DNA of 32,662 nucleotides from CALZJC01 sp041574955 (GTDB lineage Bacteria; Acidobacteriota; Thermoanaerobaculia; Multivoradales; JAHEKO01): assembly GCA_041574955.1 (NCBI GenBank), contig JBFGNS010000028.1:1-32662 (forward strand), read 5' to 3'. Positions 8,083 to 16,805 of this stretch are shown one piece after another (position 1 is the stretch's first letter; every line of letters begins with the position of its first letter). The notes below the pieces were generated by a model. That model was not told where the DNA came from, searched no databases, and saw only the letters and a list, made by a program, of their open reading frames with translations. The translations under genes were made by a program, and so were the position numbers.

Positions 8083-9578
8083 CGCCGCCGCCCAAGCAGC
8101 AGGAGGGGCGCCAGCCGGTCGCCGAACGGCAGGTAACCCACCAGTTCCGCGAGCGGCCCGCGGAAAGCGAAGCGCAGGACGACGAGATAGAGAGCGCCGA
8201 AGCTGCCCGCCCACAAGAAGGCGCCGCCGCGCGAGATCTCGGCCAACGGACCGAACAGCGCGCGGCAGACCGCCGCGCCGGCCGCCACCGCCGCCAGCGA
8301 TGGCATCAGCGCCACCGAGATGCCTGCCGCCGTCGCCGCACCGAGTCGCCCCAGCCAGACTAGGGCCAGCACCAGGCTGGCCAGCTGCACCAGCCCGGCG
8401 AGCGCGATGTAGGGCAGCAGACCGTGGGCGGCGACCAGCGCCAAACCGGCCAGCGTGCCGCCGAGAGCGAGAATGTCTAGGGTCAGGCAGCGCCGCTCGC
8501 GGTTGTGCGCCAGCAGCAGCTGATAGCCGACCTGCGCCAGGGCGCCGGCGGCGCCGGCTGCCATCACCCAAGGCAGCAGCGGAACGACGGCCGACCAGCG
8601 GCTGCCGTAGACCAGCTCGACGACCGGTCGTGCCAGCGCCGCGAACACCGTCGCCACCGGCAGCACCACCCACGCCGCGGCGCGCAGCACCAGGGCGCTG
8701 GCCCGCTGATACCGCGGGCTTCCCTCCTCGATGCGAGTCAGAACCGGGTACAGCGCCTGCATCAGCTGACTGGCGGCCCGCACGCAGAACAGGTTGGCCA
8801 GCCCGACGGCGCGGCCGAAGAAGGCCAGGCTCTCGAAGCCGACGAGCGGCGCGAGGCCGGCGGTCTCCAGCAGCTGCCGGCCCTGCGTGGAGACCCCGCT
8901 GGCAGCGCGGGTCGCGCCGAACCGGAGCGCGGGCCGGAACTGCGCCGTCGGCCGCTTCCAGGTGGGCCGCCAGCCCAGCGGCCCGAACAGGTCCCAGACG
9001 AAAGGCAGCGAGGCGGCCAGCCCCGGCACCACCAGAGCGTAAACGCCCTGACCGGCGAGGGCCATCGCCACCGCCAGCACCGCCGCGACCACCAGGCCGA
9101 TCGCGTGCAGCAGCCGCAGCCGCCGCCAGTCCATCTCCCGCTCGATCATCTTGCGCCGCAGCTCGGCGGGCCAGTCGAGCAGGAACCCGATCGAAAGCAC
9201 GTGCAGCAGCGGCGCCGTCGAGCCGTAGGTGTCGCTGCCGCGCAGCGCCACGGCGAGCAGGTTGGTGGCCGCGAACCACAGCGGTTGCAGGAGCGCCCCG
9301 AAGGTGAAGTGCTGCTGGAAGTCGACCTGCCGGTCGCTGCGCGCCTGCAGTGCGTGGCTGACCAGGGTGGTGAACGAGAACACGCCGAGGAACCCGATCA
9401 CGCCGTGCGCCACCGCGGCCTGGCCGTACGCCTCGGGCGCCACCAGACGCACCAGCACCATCATGGTGACGAACTGCAGCAGATCGCGGAACACCCCGAA
9501 GGCCGCGGTCCAGGCGACCGCGGCGATGACCTTGTCGCGGAAACCGCCGCCGGCGCCCGCCTGACGGGGATCGCTCAT
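8079..9578 (-). CDS. Wzx-like oligosaccharide flippase
   Basis: 499-residue polytopic membrane protein of the MOP (polysaccharide_synt/MurJ-like) superfamily. It starts at the ATG at 9578, which overlaps the amidotransferase stop by 4 nt (ATGA). The N-terminus (FRDLLQFVTMMVLVRLVAPEAYGQAAVA) is the conserved TM1 region of this family. The central FGATRAASGVSTQGRQLLE and the later YPVLTRIEEG fit LPS O-unit translocators. About 12-14 hydrophobic segments are present. The expected role is moving undecaprenyl-linked repeat units from the cytoplasmic to the periplasmic face. Genes on both sides are glycosyltransferase-pathway genes in the same orientation. This is the only flippase in the locus; the MATE protein at 27827 belongs to a different branch. 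Confidence 0.88.
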   Translation of the reverse strand: MSDPRQAGAGGGFRDKVIAAVAWTAAFGVFRDLLQFVTMMVLVRLVAPEAYGQAAVAHGVIGFLGVFSFTTLVSHALQARSDRQVDFQQHFTFGALLQPLWFAATNLLAVALRGSDTYGSTAPLLHVLSIGFLLDWPAELRRKMIEREMDWRRLRLLHAIGLVVAAVLAVAMALAGQGVYALVVPGLAASLPFVWDLFGPLGWRPTWKRPTAQFRPALRFGATRAASGVSTQGRQLLETAGLAPLVGFESLAFFGRAVGLANLFCVRAASQLMQALYPVLTRIEEGSPRYQRASALVLRAAAWVVLPVATVFAALARPVVELVYGSRWSAVVPLLPWVMAAGAAGALAQVGYQLLLAHNRERRCLTLDILALGGTLAGLALVAAHGLLPYIALAGLVQLASLVLALVWLGRLGAATAAGISVALMPSLAAVAAGAAVCRALFGPLAEISRGGAFLWAGSFGALYLVVLRFAFRGPLAELVGYLPFGDRLAPLLLLGRRR

Positions 9579-11419
9579 CCCGGGCCGTTCACCGCGTGCC
9601 GTTCGACGGTGGGCAGATCGTCGGCGAGGTCGACACCGAATTCGCCCAGGACCCGCACGGCGAGGCGCCGGGAGTGCAGGCCCCAATCCTGCCGCCGCCC
9701 GGCCGGGCGGACGCCCGTCAGCCAGTGCGCCGCCGGCGTCTGGAAGCCGGTCTTGGGGCGGCGGTAGAAAGCGTCCGGCAGCCCCGGAGCGGTGGCCCGC
9801 GCCACCGCCGCCCGCCCGGCGCCGCGCGCCGGCTGGAAGCCGGCCGCCGCGACCTGCCCCCGCAGCCGGGCGTCGACCAACGGCAGACGCAGCTCGAGTT
9901 CGTGCGCCATCGAGGCCCAGTCGGCGTCCCGCAGCAGCTGGTTGCGCAGGTAGCAGCCGGACTCGAGCAGGTGGGCGGCGAGCCACGGATCGAGCTGCCG
10001 GTCTTCCGGCGCGCCGTGCGCCCGCAGCACCCGCTCGGCAGAGGCCACCGGGGCCACTCTGGCGAGCGCCGCCGCCGACCGCTCGCGACCCATCAAGCGG
10101 GCGAGCTCCTCGGGCAGGAAGAGTCCCCGCCGCAGGAAGTACGCGCCGGCGTGCGAGCGCCCGTAGCGCACCAAGCCGCGCAGCTTCCGCCGCCGGCCGC
10201 CGGCCAGCCGCGCCGCCAGCGGCCACAGCCTCCCAGCCAGCGGCAGCCGCGCCAGCGCACGGCCCGCGGCGCGCCAGCGCCCGAGCTGTCGGAAAGACGG
10301 GTAGCCGCCGAACAGCTCGTCTCCACCCATTCCCGACAGCGCGACCTTCCAGCCCATCTCGTGTGCCACCCGGCTGACCAGAAAGACGTTGAAGCCGTCG
10401 ATGCTCGGCTGGTCCATGGCCGTCAGCGCAGCCCGGGCGAGCTCCAGGAACTCGTCGCGCCCGACCCACCGCTCGCTGTGCTCGGTGCCAAGCAGCTCGG
10501 CCAGCTGGCGGGCGCCCGGCCCCTCGTCCAGGCGGCCGTCGGCGAACTCCGCGAAGCGCAGGGTCAGGGTCGGCAGCCCGGGTCGGGCACGCGCCGCGCA
10601 GGCAGCCACCATGGCCGAATCCAGCCCCGCCGACAGGAAGATCCCCACCGGAGCGTCGGACACCAGGTGCGCCTCGACACTCTCGCGCACGGCTGCGGCG
10701 GCCGCCGGCGCCCCCCCGGCCGGTAGCGCATCGAAGCGGTAGTGCGGCTCGGGCCGCCCCACCACACCGTCCTCGACAGCCAGCAGGTTGCCCGCGGGCA
10801 GGCAACGAGCTGCCCGCCGGATCGTCAGCGGCTCCGGCACCGAGCCCCAGAGCAGGAAGCCGGCGACGCCCGCGTCGTCGGGCTCGCGATCCAACCCGCC
10901 GGCCTCGAGCGCCCTCACCTGCGAGGCGAACCGCAGCAGGCCGCTGCGCTCGCAACGCGCGTAGTAGAGCGGCTTGATGCCGTAGGGGTCGCGCGCCAGG
11001 ACGAGCCGCCGCTCGAGCTCGTCCCACACCGCGAGCGCGAACATCCCGCGCAGACGGCCGAGCGCCGCGCGACCGTGCCGGGCGAAGAGCTGGAGCACCA
11101 CCTCGGTATCGCAGCGCGAGGTCAGCTCGCAGCCGGCGGTCGCCAGCTCGCGGCTCAGCTCGCGGAAGTTGTAGATCTCGCCGTTGAACACGAGGGTGAA
11201 CCGGCCGTCGGGCGTGCTCATCGGCTGGTGGCCGGCGTCGGAGAGATCCTGGATGGCGAGCCGCCGCGCCGCGAGCGCCACCCGACCCGAGGGCGACCAC
11301 CACTCGCCGGCGTCGTCGGGTCCCCGCGAGCGCATCGCGTCGCGCGTACGCAGCAGCTCGCCGCGCTCGATCGGCGCCGCCTGCGGGCCCAGCCGGAGGA
11401 CGCCGTTAACCCCGCACAC
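9575..11419 (-). CDS. asnB: Asparagine synthase (glutamine-hydrolysing)-type amidotransferase
   Basis: 614 residues, two domains. The N-terminal class II glutaminase (residues 1 to about 225) starts with the nucleophile Cys2 exposed after removal of the initiator and has SRGPDDAG (31-38), NGEIYNF (79-85) and DPYGIKPLYY (144-153). The C-terminal synthetase domain has the PP-loop at 263-268, reading SAGLDS instead of the usual SGGxDS, and SGMGGDELFGGY at 362-373. The start is a GTG at 11419, overlapping the upstream glycosyltransferase by 14 nt; only this start places Cys at position 2. AsnB paralogues are recurrent in exopolysaccharide loci, including exosortase-associated ones, where they are thought to amidate a sugar or amino-acid substituent rather than make free asparagine. 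That role is inferred here from context. No exosortase is visible in the window. Confidence 0.9.
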   Translation of the reverse strand: MCGVNGVLRLGPQAAPIERGELLRTRDAMRSRGPDDAGEWWSPSGRVALAARRLAIQDLSDAGHQPMSTPDGRFTLVFNGEIYNFRELSRELATAGCELTSRCDTEVVLQLFARHGRAALGRLRGMFALAVWDELERRLVLARDPYGIKPLYYARCERSGLLRFASQVRALEAGGLDREPDDAGVAGFLLWGSVPEPLTIRRAARCLPAGNLLAVEDGVVGRPEPHYRFDALPAGGAPAAAAAVRESVEAHLVSDAPVGIFLSAGLDSAMVAACAARARPGLPTLTLRFAEFADGRLDEGPGARQLAELLGTEHSERWVGRDEFLELARAALTAMDQPSIDGFNVFLVSRVAHEMGWKVALSGMGGDELFGGYPSFRQLGRWRAAGRALARLPLAGRLWPLAARLAGGRRRKLRGLVRYGRSHAGAYFLRRGLFLPEELARLMGRERSAAALARVAPVASAERVLRAHGAPEDRQLDPWLAAHLLESGCYLRNQLLRDADWASMAHELELRLPLVDARLRGQVAAAGFQPARGAGRAAVARATAPGLPDAFYRRPKTGFQTPAAHWLTGVRPAGRRQDWGLHSRRLAVRVLGEFGVDLADDLPTVERHAVNGPG

Positions 11420-12554
11420 CGTCCACCGCCAGCAGCCGATCCAGGTGTCCGGTCAGCTCGTTCTCGAACCGCTCGAGGGTGAAATGGGACTGCCAGCGAC
11501 GGCGGCCGGCGCGGCCCATCGCCGCCGCCTCCTCCGGCGCCGTGAGCAGCCTCAGCAGCGCACCGGAGAGCTCCTCCGCGTTGCCGTACTCCACCAGCAG
11601 ACCGGTCTGGCCATCGACCACGATCTCCTCGGCAGCGCCGCCGCGCGCTGCGAGGCACGGCTTCGCCGCCCGCATCGCCTCGAGGTAGACCAGACCGAAG
11701 CCTTCGTCGCGGCTCGGCAGCACCAGCGCGACACAGCGGCGGTAGAGCCGGCCCAGGGTCGCCTCGCTGACAAAGCCAGTGAACAGGGTAGAGCCGGCGA
11801 CCCCGAGCCGCTCCGCCTGTGCCTCGAGCCGGTGCCTGTCGTCGCCCTCTCCCGCCACCACCAGCCGGGTTGCCGGCCACCGCGTCAGCACCCTGGCGAG
11901 GGCCGTCAGCAGCTCGTCATGGCCCTTGTACCGCTCGTTCCGGGACATCCGCCCGACGATCAGAAGGAACCCCTCGCCAGCCTCCCGCAGCAGCTCGCCA
12001 TCCGGCTCGCCCAGCGGCGGCCGCTTCTCCAGCGCCAGCGGAAGCGTCCCCACCTCACCCGCCCATTGCGCCAGCAAGCGGGCGCGCGTGTAGCGAGAGT
12101 TGGCCACCCGCACCGTGGCGTTGCGCAGCGCGCGCCGGTGCGACCAGCCGAGCGGGCGCCACGCCTCGATGCCGTGCAGCATCACCAGATACGGGGCGGC
12201 GCACCAGGCCGGCAGCAGCGCCTGGACTCGGGCTGGACCGAGATGGTCGAATACGATGGCCGCCGGGCGTCCGGCAAGCTGGTGCCCAAGCAGCCGTGAG
12301 GCGAGCCGATGGCGGCCGCCACTCAGGGTGCGGTGGCCGGTGGCAGGCTCGAGCGGACTGGCGGAGCCCATATTGAGGAGCACGAACTCGAGTGCCCGGT
12401 CGGCGCAGAAGCGGGCGACGCAGTGCGCGAACAGCCTGCCGACCACCGCCGTACCGCCACCTTGCAGCCCGAGTCCGCTGGACACGCAGAGAAGCTGCCG
12501 CCGGCGTGCGTTTCCCTCCACCACTACACTGCCACCGTTCGCGAAGTCTGTCAT
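11406..12554 (-). CDS. GT4 family glycosyltransferase, first gene of the leftward operon
   Basis: 382 residues from the ATG at 12554. The frame is open further upstream, but that part would overlap the divergent gene at 12594 and does not resemble the family. GT-B features: SGLGLQGGGTAVVGRL glycine-rich start, LVMLHGIEAWRP in the N-terminal domain, LIVGRMSRNERYKGHDELL at the domain junction, and E-x7-E in DEGFGLVYLEAM. KGHDELL and the IVGRM strand are characteristic of mannosyl/glucosyl-type GT4 enzymes, but the donor is not determined. It is the promoter-proximal gene of the nine-gene minus-strand operon. Confidence 0.88.
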   Translation of the reverse strand: MTDFANGGSVVVEGNARRRQLLCVSSGLGLQGGGTAVVGRLFAHCVARFCADRALEFVLLNMGSASPLEPATGHRTLSGGRHRLASRLLGHQLAGRPAAIVFDHLGPARVQALLPAWCAAPYLVMLHGIEAWRPLGWSHRRALRNATVRVANSRYTRARLLAQWAGEVGTLPLALEKRPPLGEPDGELLREAGEGFLLIVGRMSRNERYKGHDELLTALARVLTRWPATRLVVAGEGDDRHRLEAQAERLGVAGSTLFTGFVSEATLGRLYRRCVALVLPSRDEGFGLVYLEAMRAAKPCLAARGGAAEEIVVDGQTGLLVEYGNAEELSGALLRLLTAPEEAAAMGRAGRRRWQSHFTLERFENELTGHLDRLLAVDGVRG

Positions 12555-12567
12555 ACAGCCTGCTGCC

Positions 12568-12588
12568 GGTCGCCACCATCCGGCGACC
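12568..12588. promoter_or_regulatory. Short inverted repeat between divergent operons
   Basis: Perfect 7-bp arms GGTCGCC and GGCGACC with a 7-nt spacer. They lie in the 39-bp gap between the two divergent glycosyltransferase genes, 5 nt before the ATG at 12594. It could be an operator or a 5'-UTR hairpin affecting the rightward gene. GC-rich DNA produces such repeats by chance fairly often. No clear -10/-35 elements were found for either operon. Confidence 0.25.
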
Positions 12589-12593
12589 TCGCC

Positions 12594-13787
12594 ATGACCG
12601 CCATCGAGTGCGTCCACACCGTCGGCTCGCTGTCTCCCGGCACCGGCGGGCCATCCCGCTCGGTGCCCGCCCTCTGCGCCGCGCTGCAGGCGGCCGGCGC
12701 CAACGTGCATCTCCTCGCCGCCAGCGGTTCACCGGCCGATCTGGAACCTCTGCCAGCCAGCCTACGCCTGCGCACCTCGATCGCCTCGCACCACGGCCGC
12801 CCAGGCTTCCGCCGCCTCCTCGCCACCACCCTGGCCAGCCTGTCGGCCGCCGCCGTCCACGACCACGGCATCTGGCTGCCGACCAACCACCTGGCGGCGC
12901 GGCAGGCCCGGCGGCTGGGCAGGCCGCGGATCGTCAGCGTACGCGGCATGCTCGACCCGGCCTCCCGCGGGCACCGCTCGTGGCGCAAGAACCTCGCCTG
13001 GCTGTTCTACCAACGGCGCGACCTGGAGAGCGCGGCCGTGCTCCACTCGACCAGCGAGCGCGAAGCGCGCCACCTGCGGGCCGCCGGCCTCGAGCAGCCG
13101 ATCGCGATCATCCCCAACGGCATAGCGCTGCCGCCCGTTCCGGCGCGCCACCAGCGGCGGCCGCGCACCGCACTGTTCCTCGGTCGGCTGCACCCGATCA
13201 AAGGCCTGCCGAGATGGATCGAGGCGTGGGCGGCGGTGAGGCCGGCCGGCTGGCGGATGGTGATCGCCGGCCCCGACCATCGAGGGCACCGCAGCACGCT
13301 CGAGGGCGCCGTCGCCGGCGCCGGCCTCGCCGGCGACTGCCACTTCACCGGCGAGCTCGACGAACGGCGCAAGCAGGCCGCCCTGGAGCAGGCAGAGCTG
13401 CTGGTGCTGCCGAGCGACGGCGAGAGCTTCGGCATGGCCGTCGCCGAGGCGCTGGCCTCCGGCCTGCCGGTGATCACCACCCACGGCACGCCGTGGCGGG
13501 AGGTCGAGCAGCGGGGCTGCGGCTGGTGGGTCGAGCCGACGGCCGAGTCGCTGGCCGAAGCGCTGGCCGTGGCCGCCACGCTCGACCGCGGCGAGCTGGC
13601 GGCGATGGGCGCCCGCGGCCGGCAGCTGATCGAGGAGCGGTACAGCTGGCCGGCGTTGGCGCGCCGCATGCTCGCGGTGTACGCCTGGGTGCTCGGCGTG
13701 CGAGCCGAGCCGCCCGACAGCGTCTGGCGCGCCGGCGACGACCGGGGCACCGGCAGCCCTGCCCGAGGCGGGGCCGGCAGACCATGA
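12594..13787 (+). CDS. GT4 family glycosyltransferase
   Basis: 397 residues from the ATG at 12594, chosen because homologous sequence begins there (IECVHTVGSLSPGTGGPSRS). Upstream in-frame codons overlap the divergent gene. The N-terminal glycine-rich loop GTGGPSRS, VHDHGIWLPTNH in the acceptor domain, PNGIALP at the linker, FLGRLHPIKGLPRWIEAW opening the donor domain, and E-x7-E in GESFGMAVAEAL identify a complete GT-B enzyme. No Shine-Dalgarno is evident. The stop overlaps the next start by 4 nt (ATGA). It should add one sugar to the lipid-linked oligosaccharide; specificity is unknown. Confidence 0.9.
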   Translation: MTAIECVHTVGSLSPGTGGPSRSVPALCAALQAAGANVHLLAASGSPADLEPLPASLRLRTSIASHHGRPGFRRLLATTLASLSAAAVHDHGIWLPTNHLAARQARRLGRPRIVSVRGMLDPASRGHRSWRKNLAWLFYQRRDLESAAVLHSTSEREARHLRAAGLEQPIAIIPNGIALPPVPARHQRRPRTALFLGRLHPIKGLPRWIEAWAAVRPAGWRMVIAGPDHRGHRSTLEGAVAGAGLAGDCHFTGELDERRKQAALEQAELLVLPSDGESFGMAVAEALASGLPVITTHGTPWREVEQRGCGWWVEPTAESLAEALAVAATLDRGELAAMGARGRQLIEERYSWPALARRMLAVYAWVLGVRAEPPDSVWRAGDDRGTGSPARGGAGRP

Positions 13788-15130
13788 GGCGGCTGGCGCT
13801 GGTGGCGTCCCACTTCCCGCCGAGCAACCTGCCGTCGGTGCACCGGCCGCGGCTGTGGGCCGAGCACCTGGAGGAGTTCGGCTGGCGCCCCACCGTGGTC
13901 ACCACGCACTGGCGGCACTACCGCGAGGCGGTCGACCCGGAGTTGGCGGAGCGGGTGGATCCCGGGCTCGCCGTGGTGCACACCGGCGCCCTGCCGGTAC
14001 CCGCCTTCTCGCCGATCCGCGACCTCGGGCTGAGATCGCTGCCGTGGCACTACCGGGCCCTGGCGCGTCTGGCGGCCGGCGGCGAGATCGACTTCACCCT
14101 CGTCACCATCCCCTCCAACTACTGCGCGCTGCTCGGCCGCTGGCTAAAGCGCCGCCACGGCGTGCCTTACGGCATCGACTACCAGGACCCCTGGGTGCAC
14201 GATTGGCCGGGCTCCGACCGACCGCTGAGCAAGGCCTGGATGGCCGCCAGCCTGGCCCGTCGGCTGGAACCCTGGGCGGTGGGCGAAGCTTCGCTGATCA
14301 CCGGCGTCGCGCCGCTCTATCTGTCGGGCGTGCTGCGGCGGCACCCGCGGCTGCGGCGGCGCGCGGTGATTGCGACGATGCCCGTCGGTGGCTCCGCTCG
14401 GGACTTTGCGGCCGCGCTGGAGCGCGGCGTCGCGCCCTATCTGTTCGACCCCGGCGATGGTCTGTTCCACCTGGCCTACGCCGGTGCCGCCTGGCCCGAC
14501 GCGCTGCCGGTGCTGCGCCGGCTGCTCGAAGGGCTCGCCGCCCTCGCCACCGGGCAGCCGCAGATCGCGCGGCGGGTGCGCCTCCACTTCATCGGCACCG
14601 GCGGCGGCGCCCGCGGCACCCGGCCCACCGTCCTTCCCCTCGCTCGCGAGCTCGGTGTCGGCGCGCTGGTCTGCGAGCATCCAGAGCGCGTCCCCCACGG
14701 CGACGTGCTGCGTCACCTGACGGCTGCCGGGGCCGTCGTCCTGTTCGGCTCGCAGCAGCGGCACTACACGCCTTCGAAGCTCTTCGAGACGGTGCTCTCG
14801 AGGCGGCCGCTGCTGGCCCTGCTGCATCGCGAGAGCGCCGCGGTCGACCTGCTCCGCCGCCTGCCGCATGCCGCGGTGCTGGCATTCGGCAGCGACGGTC
14901 TGCCCTCCGCCGCCCGCGTGTGCGAGGCGATCGGCGGCCTCGCCCGCAGCTCGTCCGATCACCCCCTGCCGGTCGACGATGCACTGGTCGAGGAGCTGTC
15001 GGCCCGACACGGCGCGCGGCGCCTGGCCGAGGCGCTCGACCGGGCAATCGCGGCCGCGCCGGGCAGCGGCGCGCATCGGAGAGCCGCCCGACGGACGTCC
15101 GCCGCGCACGGCGAGCTCCGGGAGCGGTGA
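13784..15130 (+). CDS. GT-B glycosyltransferase-like protein
   Basis: 448 residues, ATG at 13784 overlapping the previous stop (ATGA). The N-terminus (LALVASHFPPSNLPSVHRPRLWAEHL) and YGIDYQDPWVHDWPG match the acceptor domain of a diverged GT4-like family found in polysaccharide loci. The C-terminal domain has HFIGTGGG and YTPSKLFETVLSRRPLLALLH, the latter in place of the usual E-x7-E donor-site helix. About 40 residues at the C-terminus are Arg/Ala-rich and poorly conserved in appearance. Probably a sugar transferase of the same pathway; activity is less certain than for its neighbours. Confidence 0.78.
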   Translation: MRRLALVASHFPPSNLPSVHRPRLWAEHLEEFGWRPTVVTTHWRHYREAVDPELAERVDPGLAVVHTGALPVPAFSPIRDLGLRSLPWHYRALARLAAGGEIDFTLVTIPSNYCALLGRWLKRRHGVPYGIDYQDPWVHDWPGSDRPLSKAWMAASLARRLEPWAVGEASLITGVAPLYLSGVLRRHPRLRRRAVIATMPVGGSARDFAAALERGVAPYLFDPGDGLFHLAYAGAAWPDALPVLRRLLEGLAALATGQPQIARRVRLHFIGTGGGARGTRPTVLPLARELGVGALVCEHPERVPHGDVLRHLTAAGAVVLFGSQQRHYTPSKLFETVLSRRPLLALLHRESAAVDLLRRLPHAAVLAFGSDGLPSAARVCEAIGGLARSSSDHPLPVDDALVEELSARHGARRLAEALDRAIAAAPGSGAHRRAARRTSAAHGELRER

Positions 15131-15134
15131 GCCG

Positions 15135-15929
15135 ATGCCCGGAGACATCGCCCGGCCCGGCTGGCTGAGAAGGGCGCTCCTGTCGCGCGCCGCGCGGCCG
15201 CTGCGCCGCCTTCTCGCACCGCTGGCGGCACGCTGGCCGTTCGCCGTTCGGCTGCGCGTGCCGCCCCACGGCCACCTGCTGGTGCGGCTGGATTCGGCGA
15301 TCGGCCGGAGCATCCTGGCCACCGGGGACTTCGACCCGGCGGTGCGCCGCGCCATCGAGGACGGGCTGCGGAGCGGAGACGCGTTCATCGATGTCGGCGC
15401 CAACGTGGGGTATTACACGCTCATTGCCCGGTCGCTCGTAGGCGACGACGGCGCCGTGCTGGCCTTCGAGGTCGATCCGCGCCCGGCCGCCCTGCTGGAG
15501 CGTACGGCGCAGGCCAACGGCTGGCACAACGTGCACGTCGTCCGCGCCGCAGTCGGCGACGGTCGGACCCGCCTGCAGCTCGAACCAGACGCCGACTGCG
15601 GGCACACGCGGGTGCGTCCGGCGCGGGTCGCGGACCCACGGCCCAGCCTGCCCAGCGTGGCGCTCGACAGCCGGCGGGAGCTGCTGGCCGGGCACCGGCT
15701 GGCCTGCCTCAAGATCGACGTCGAGGGCCACGAGCTCGAGGTCCTGCGCGGTGCCCAGCAACTCCTGTCGGAGAACCGCCCGGCCGTGATCTGCGAGGTG
15801 CGGCCCGAGCATCACGACGCCGCGATCGCTCTGATGGCCGCGCTCGGCTACTCGGCCACGGAGTTGGCAGCGGCCCACGATCCGACGCTCGTCTTCGAGC
15901 CCGTGCGGCCGGCACGGCCGCCGCTCTGA
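15135..15929 (+). CDS. FkbM-family SAM-dependent methyltransferase
   Basis: 264 residues from the ATG at 15135, 4 nt after the preceding stop; a GGGAG lies about 11 nt upstream. The SAM-binding motif I is DVGANVGYYTLIA (from residue 86), followed by VLAFEVDPRPAALLERTAQ and the FkbM signature CLKIDVEGHELEVLRGA. Members O-methylate hydroxyls of sugars or polyketides. Here the likely target is a sugar of the repeat unit or the chain terminus, judged only from its position between glycosyltransferase genes. The N-terminal 45 residues are Arg-rich and outside the catalytic domain. Confidence 0.9.
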   Translation: MPGDIARPGWLRRALLSRAARPLRRLLAPLAARWPFAVRLRVPPHGHLLVRLDSAIGRSILATGDFDPAVRRAIEDGLRSGDAFIDVGANVGYYTLIARSLVGDDGAVLAFEVDPRPAALLERTAQANGWHNVHVVRAAVGDGRTRLQLEPDADCGHTRVRPARVADPRPSLPSVALDSRRELLAGHRLACLKIDVEGHELEVLRGAQQLLSENRPAVICEVRPEHHDAAIALMAALGYSATELAAAHDPTLVFEPVRPARPPL

Positions 15930-15950
15930 CAGGATGCGACGCGCGACGGC

Positions 15951-16787
15951 ATGATCTCGGTACTCATCCTGACGCTCGACGAGCAGGAGGCGCTGCCCGA
16001 CTGCCTCGACTCGCTGGCTCCCTGCTACGACGTCGTCGTGCTCGACTCCGGAAGCTCCGACGGCACCCGGGAGCTGGCCGTCCGGCGGGGCTGCCGCGTC
16101 TTCGAGCGACCGTTCGACGACTTCGCCGGCCAGCGCAACTGGGCGCTCGACAACATCGAGTTCCGACACCAGTGGATCTTCCACCTCGACGCCGACGAGC
16201 AATTCACGACCGAGCTGCGGGCGCAGTGCGAGGCGGCAGCCGCCGGCGGCGAGCACGGCGCCTACCTGGTTCCGTCCAAGCTGATCTTCATGGGCCGCTG
16301 GCTACGCCACGCCGCCGCCTACCCGGTCTACCAGATGCGCTTCCACAAGCTGGGCGAGGCCCGCTTCGTCCAGCACGGCCACGGTCAGCGGGAGGCTCGG
16401 CTGACACGCGGGCTCGGCCGGCTGAGCGCACCGTACCTGCACTTCAACTTCCGCCGCGGCCTCGACCACTGGTTGGAGCGCCACAACCTGTACTCGCGGC
16501 AGGAAGCCGAGGCCGCGCTGCGCTTCGAGCGGGCGGCGGCGGACGACGGCTGGCGCCGCCTGGTCTCCTCGGACCCCGTCGAGCGGCGGCGGGCGCTGAT
16601 CGCCCTCAGGCGCCGGCTGCCGCTGCGGCCGGGGCTCAAGTTCGTCTACCTGTACCTGCTGCGCGGCGGCTTTCTGGACGGACGGCCGGGGCTCAGATAC
16701 TGCGCGCTGCAAGCGCTCTACGAATACCTGATCGTGCTCAAGACGGCCGAGCTGCGTCGCCGGCAACGGCACGCAGGCAACGGCTGA
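15951..16787 (+). CDS. GT2 family glycosyltransferase (WaaE/KdtX-like)
   Basis: 278 residues, GT-A fold. It begins directly with the first strand ISVLILTLDEQEALPDCLDSL. Nucleotide contacts are in VVLDSGSSDGTRELA, and the metal-binding DxD is D80-A-D82 in FHLDADEQF. The following YLVPSKLIFMGRWLRH and KFVYLYLLRGGFLDG near the C-terminus are characteristic of the beta-1,4-glucosyltransferase (WaaE/KdtX-like) subfamily, which acts on LPS core and capsule sugars. The ATG at 15951 lies 21 bp after the FkbM stop. It is the last gene of the rightward operon and converges with the exporter gene 18 bp away. Confidence 0.9.
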   Translation: MISVLILTLDEQEALPDCLDSLAPCYDVVVLDSGSSDGTRELAVRRGCRVFERPFDDFAGQRNWALDNIEFRHQWIFHLDADEQFTTELRAQCEAAAAGGEHGAYLVPSKLIFMGRWLRHAAAYPVYQMRFHKLGEARFVQHGHGQREARLTRGLGRLSAPYLHFNFRRGLDHWLERHNLYSRQEAEAALRFERAAADDGWRRLVSSDPVERRRALIALRRRLPLRPGLKFVYLYLLRGGFLDGRPGLRYCALQALYEYLIVLKTAELRRRQRHAGNG

Positions 16788-16805
16788 CAGCGGGCCGAGC
16801 GCCGC

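Noticed and set aside
12392..13783. Upstream extension of the glycosyltransferase at 13784 to a 912-codon frame
   Set aside because: It overlaps the complete GT4 gene at 12594-13787 and is low-complexity Arg/Pro/Ala. Homologous sequence begins at the ATG at 13784.
15934..15954. Six-codon mini-ORF overlapping the start of the GT2 gene by ATGA
   Set aside because: It could act as a leader for re-initiation, but it lacks a properly spaced ribosome-binding site and such short frames arise easily by chance.
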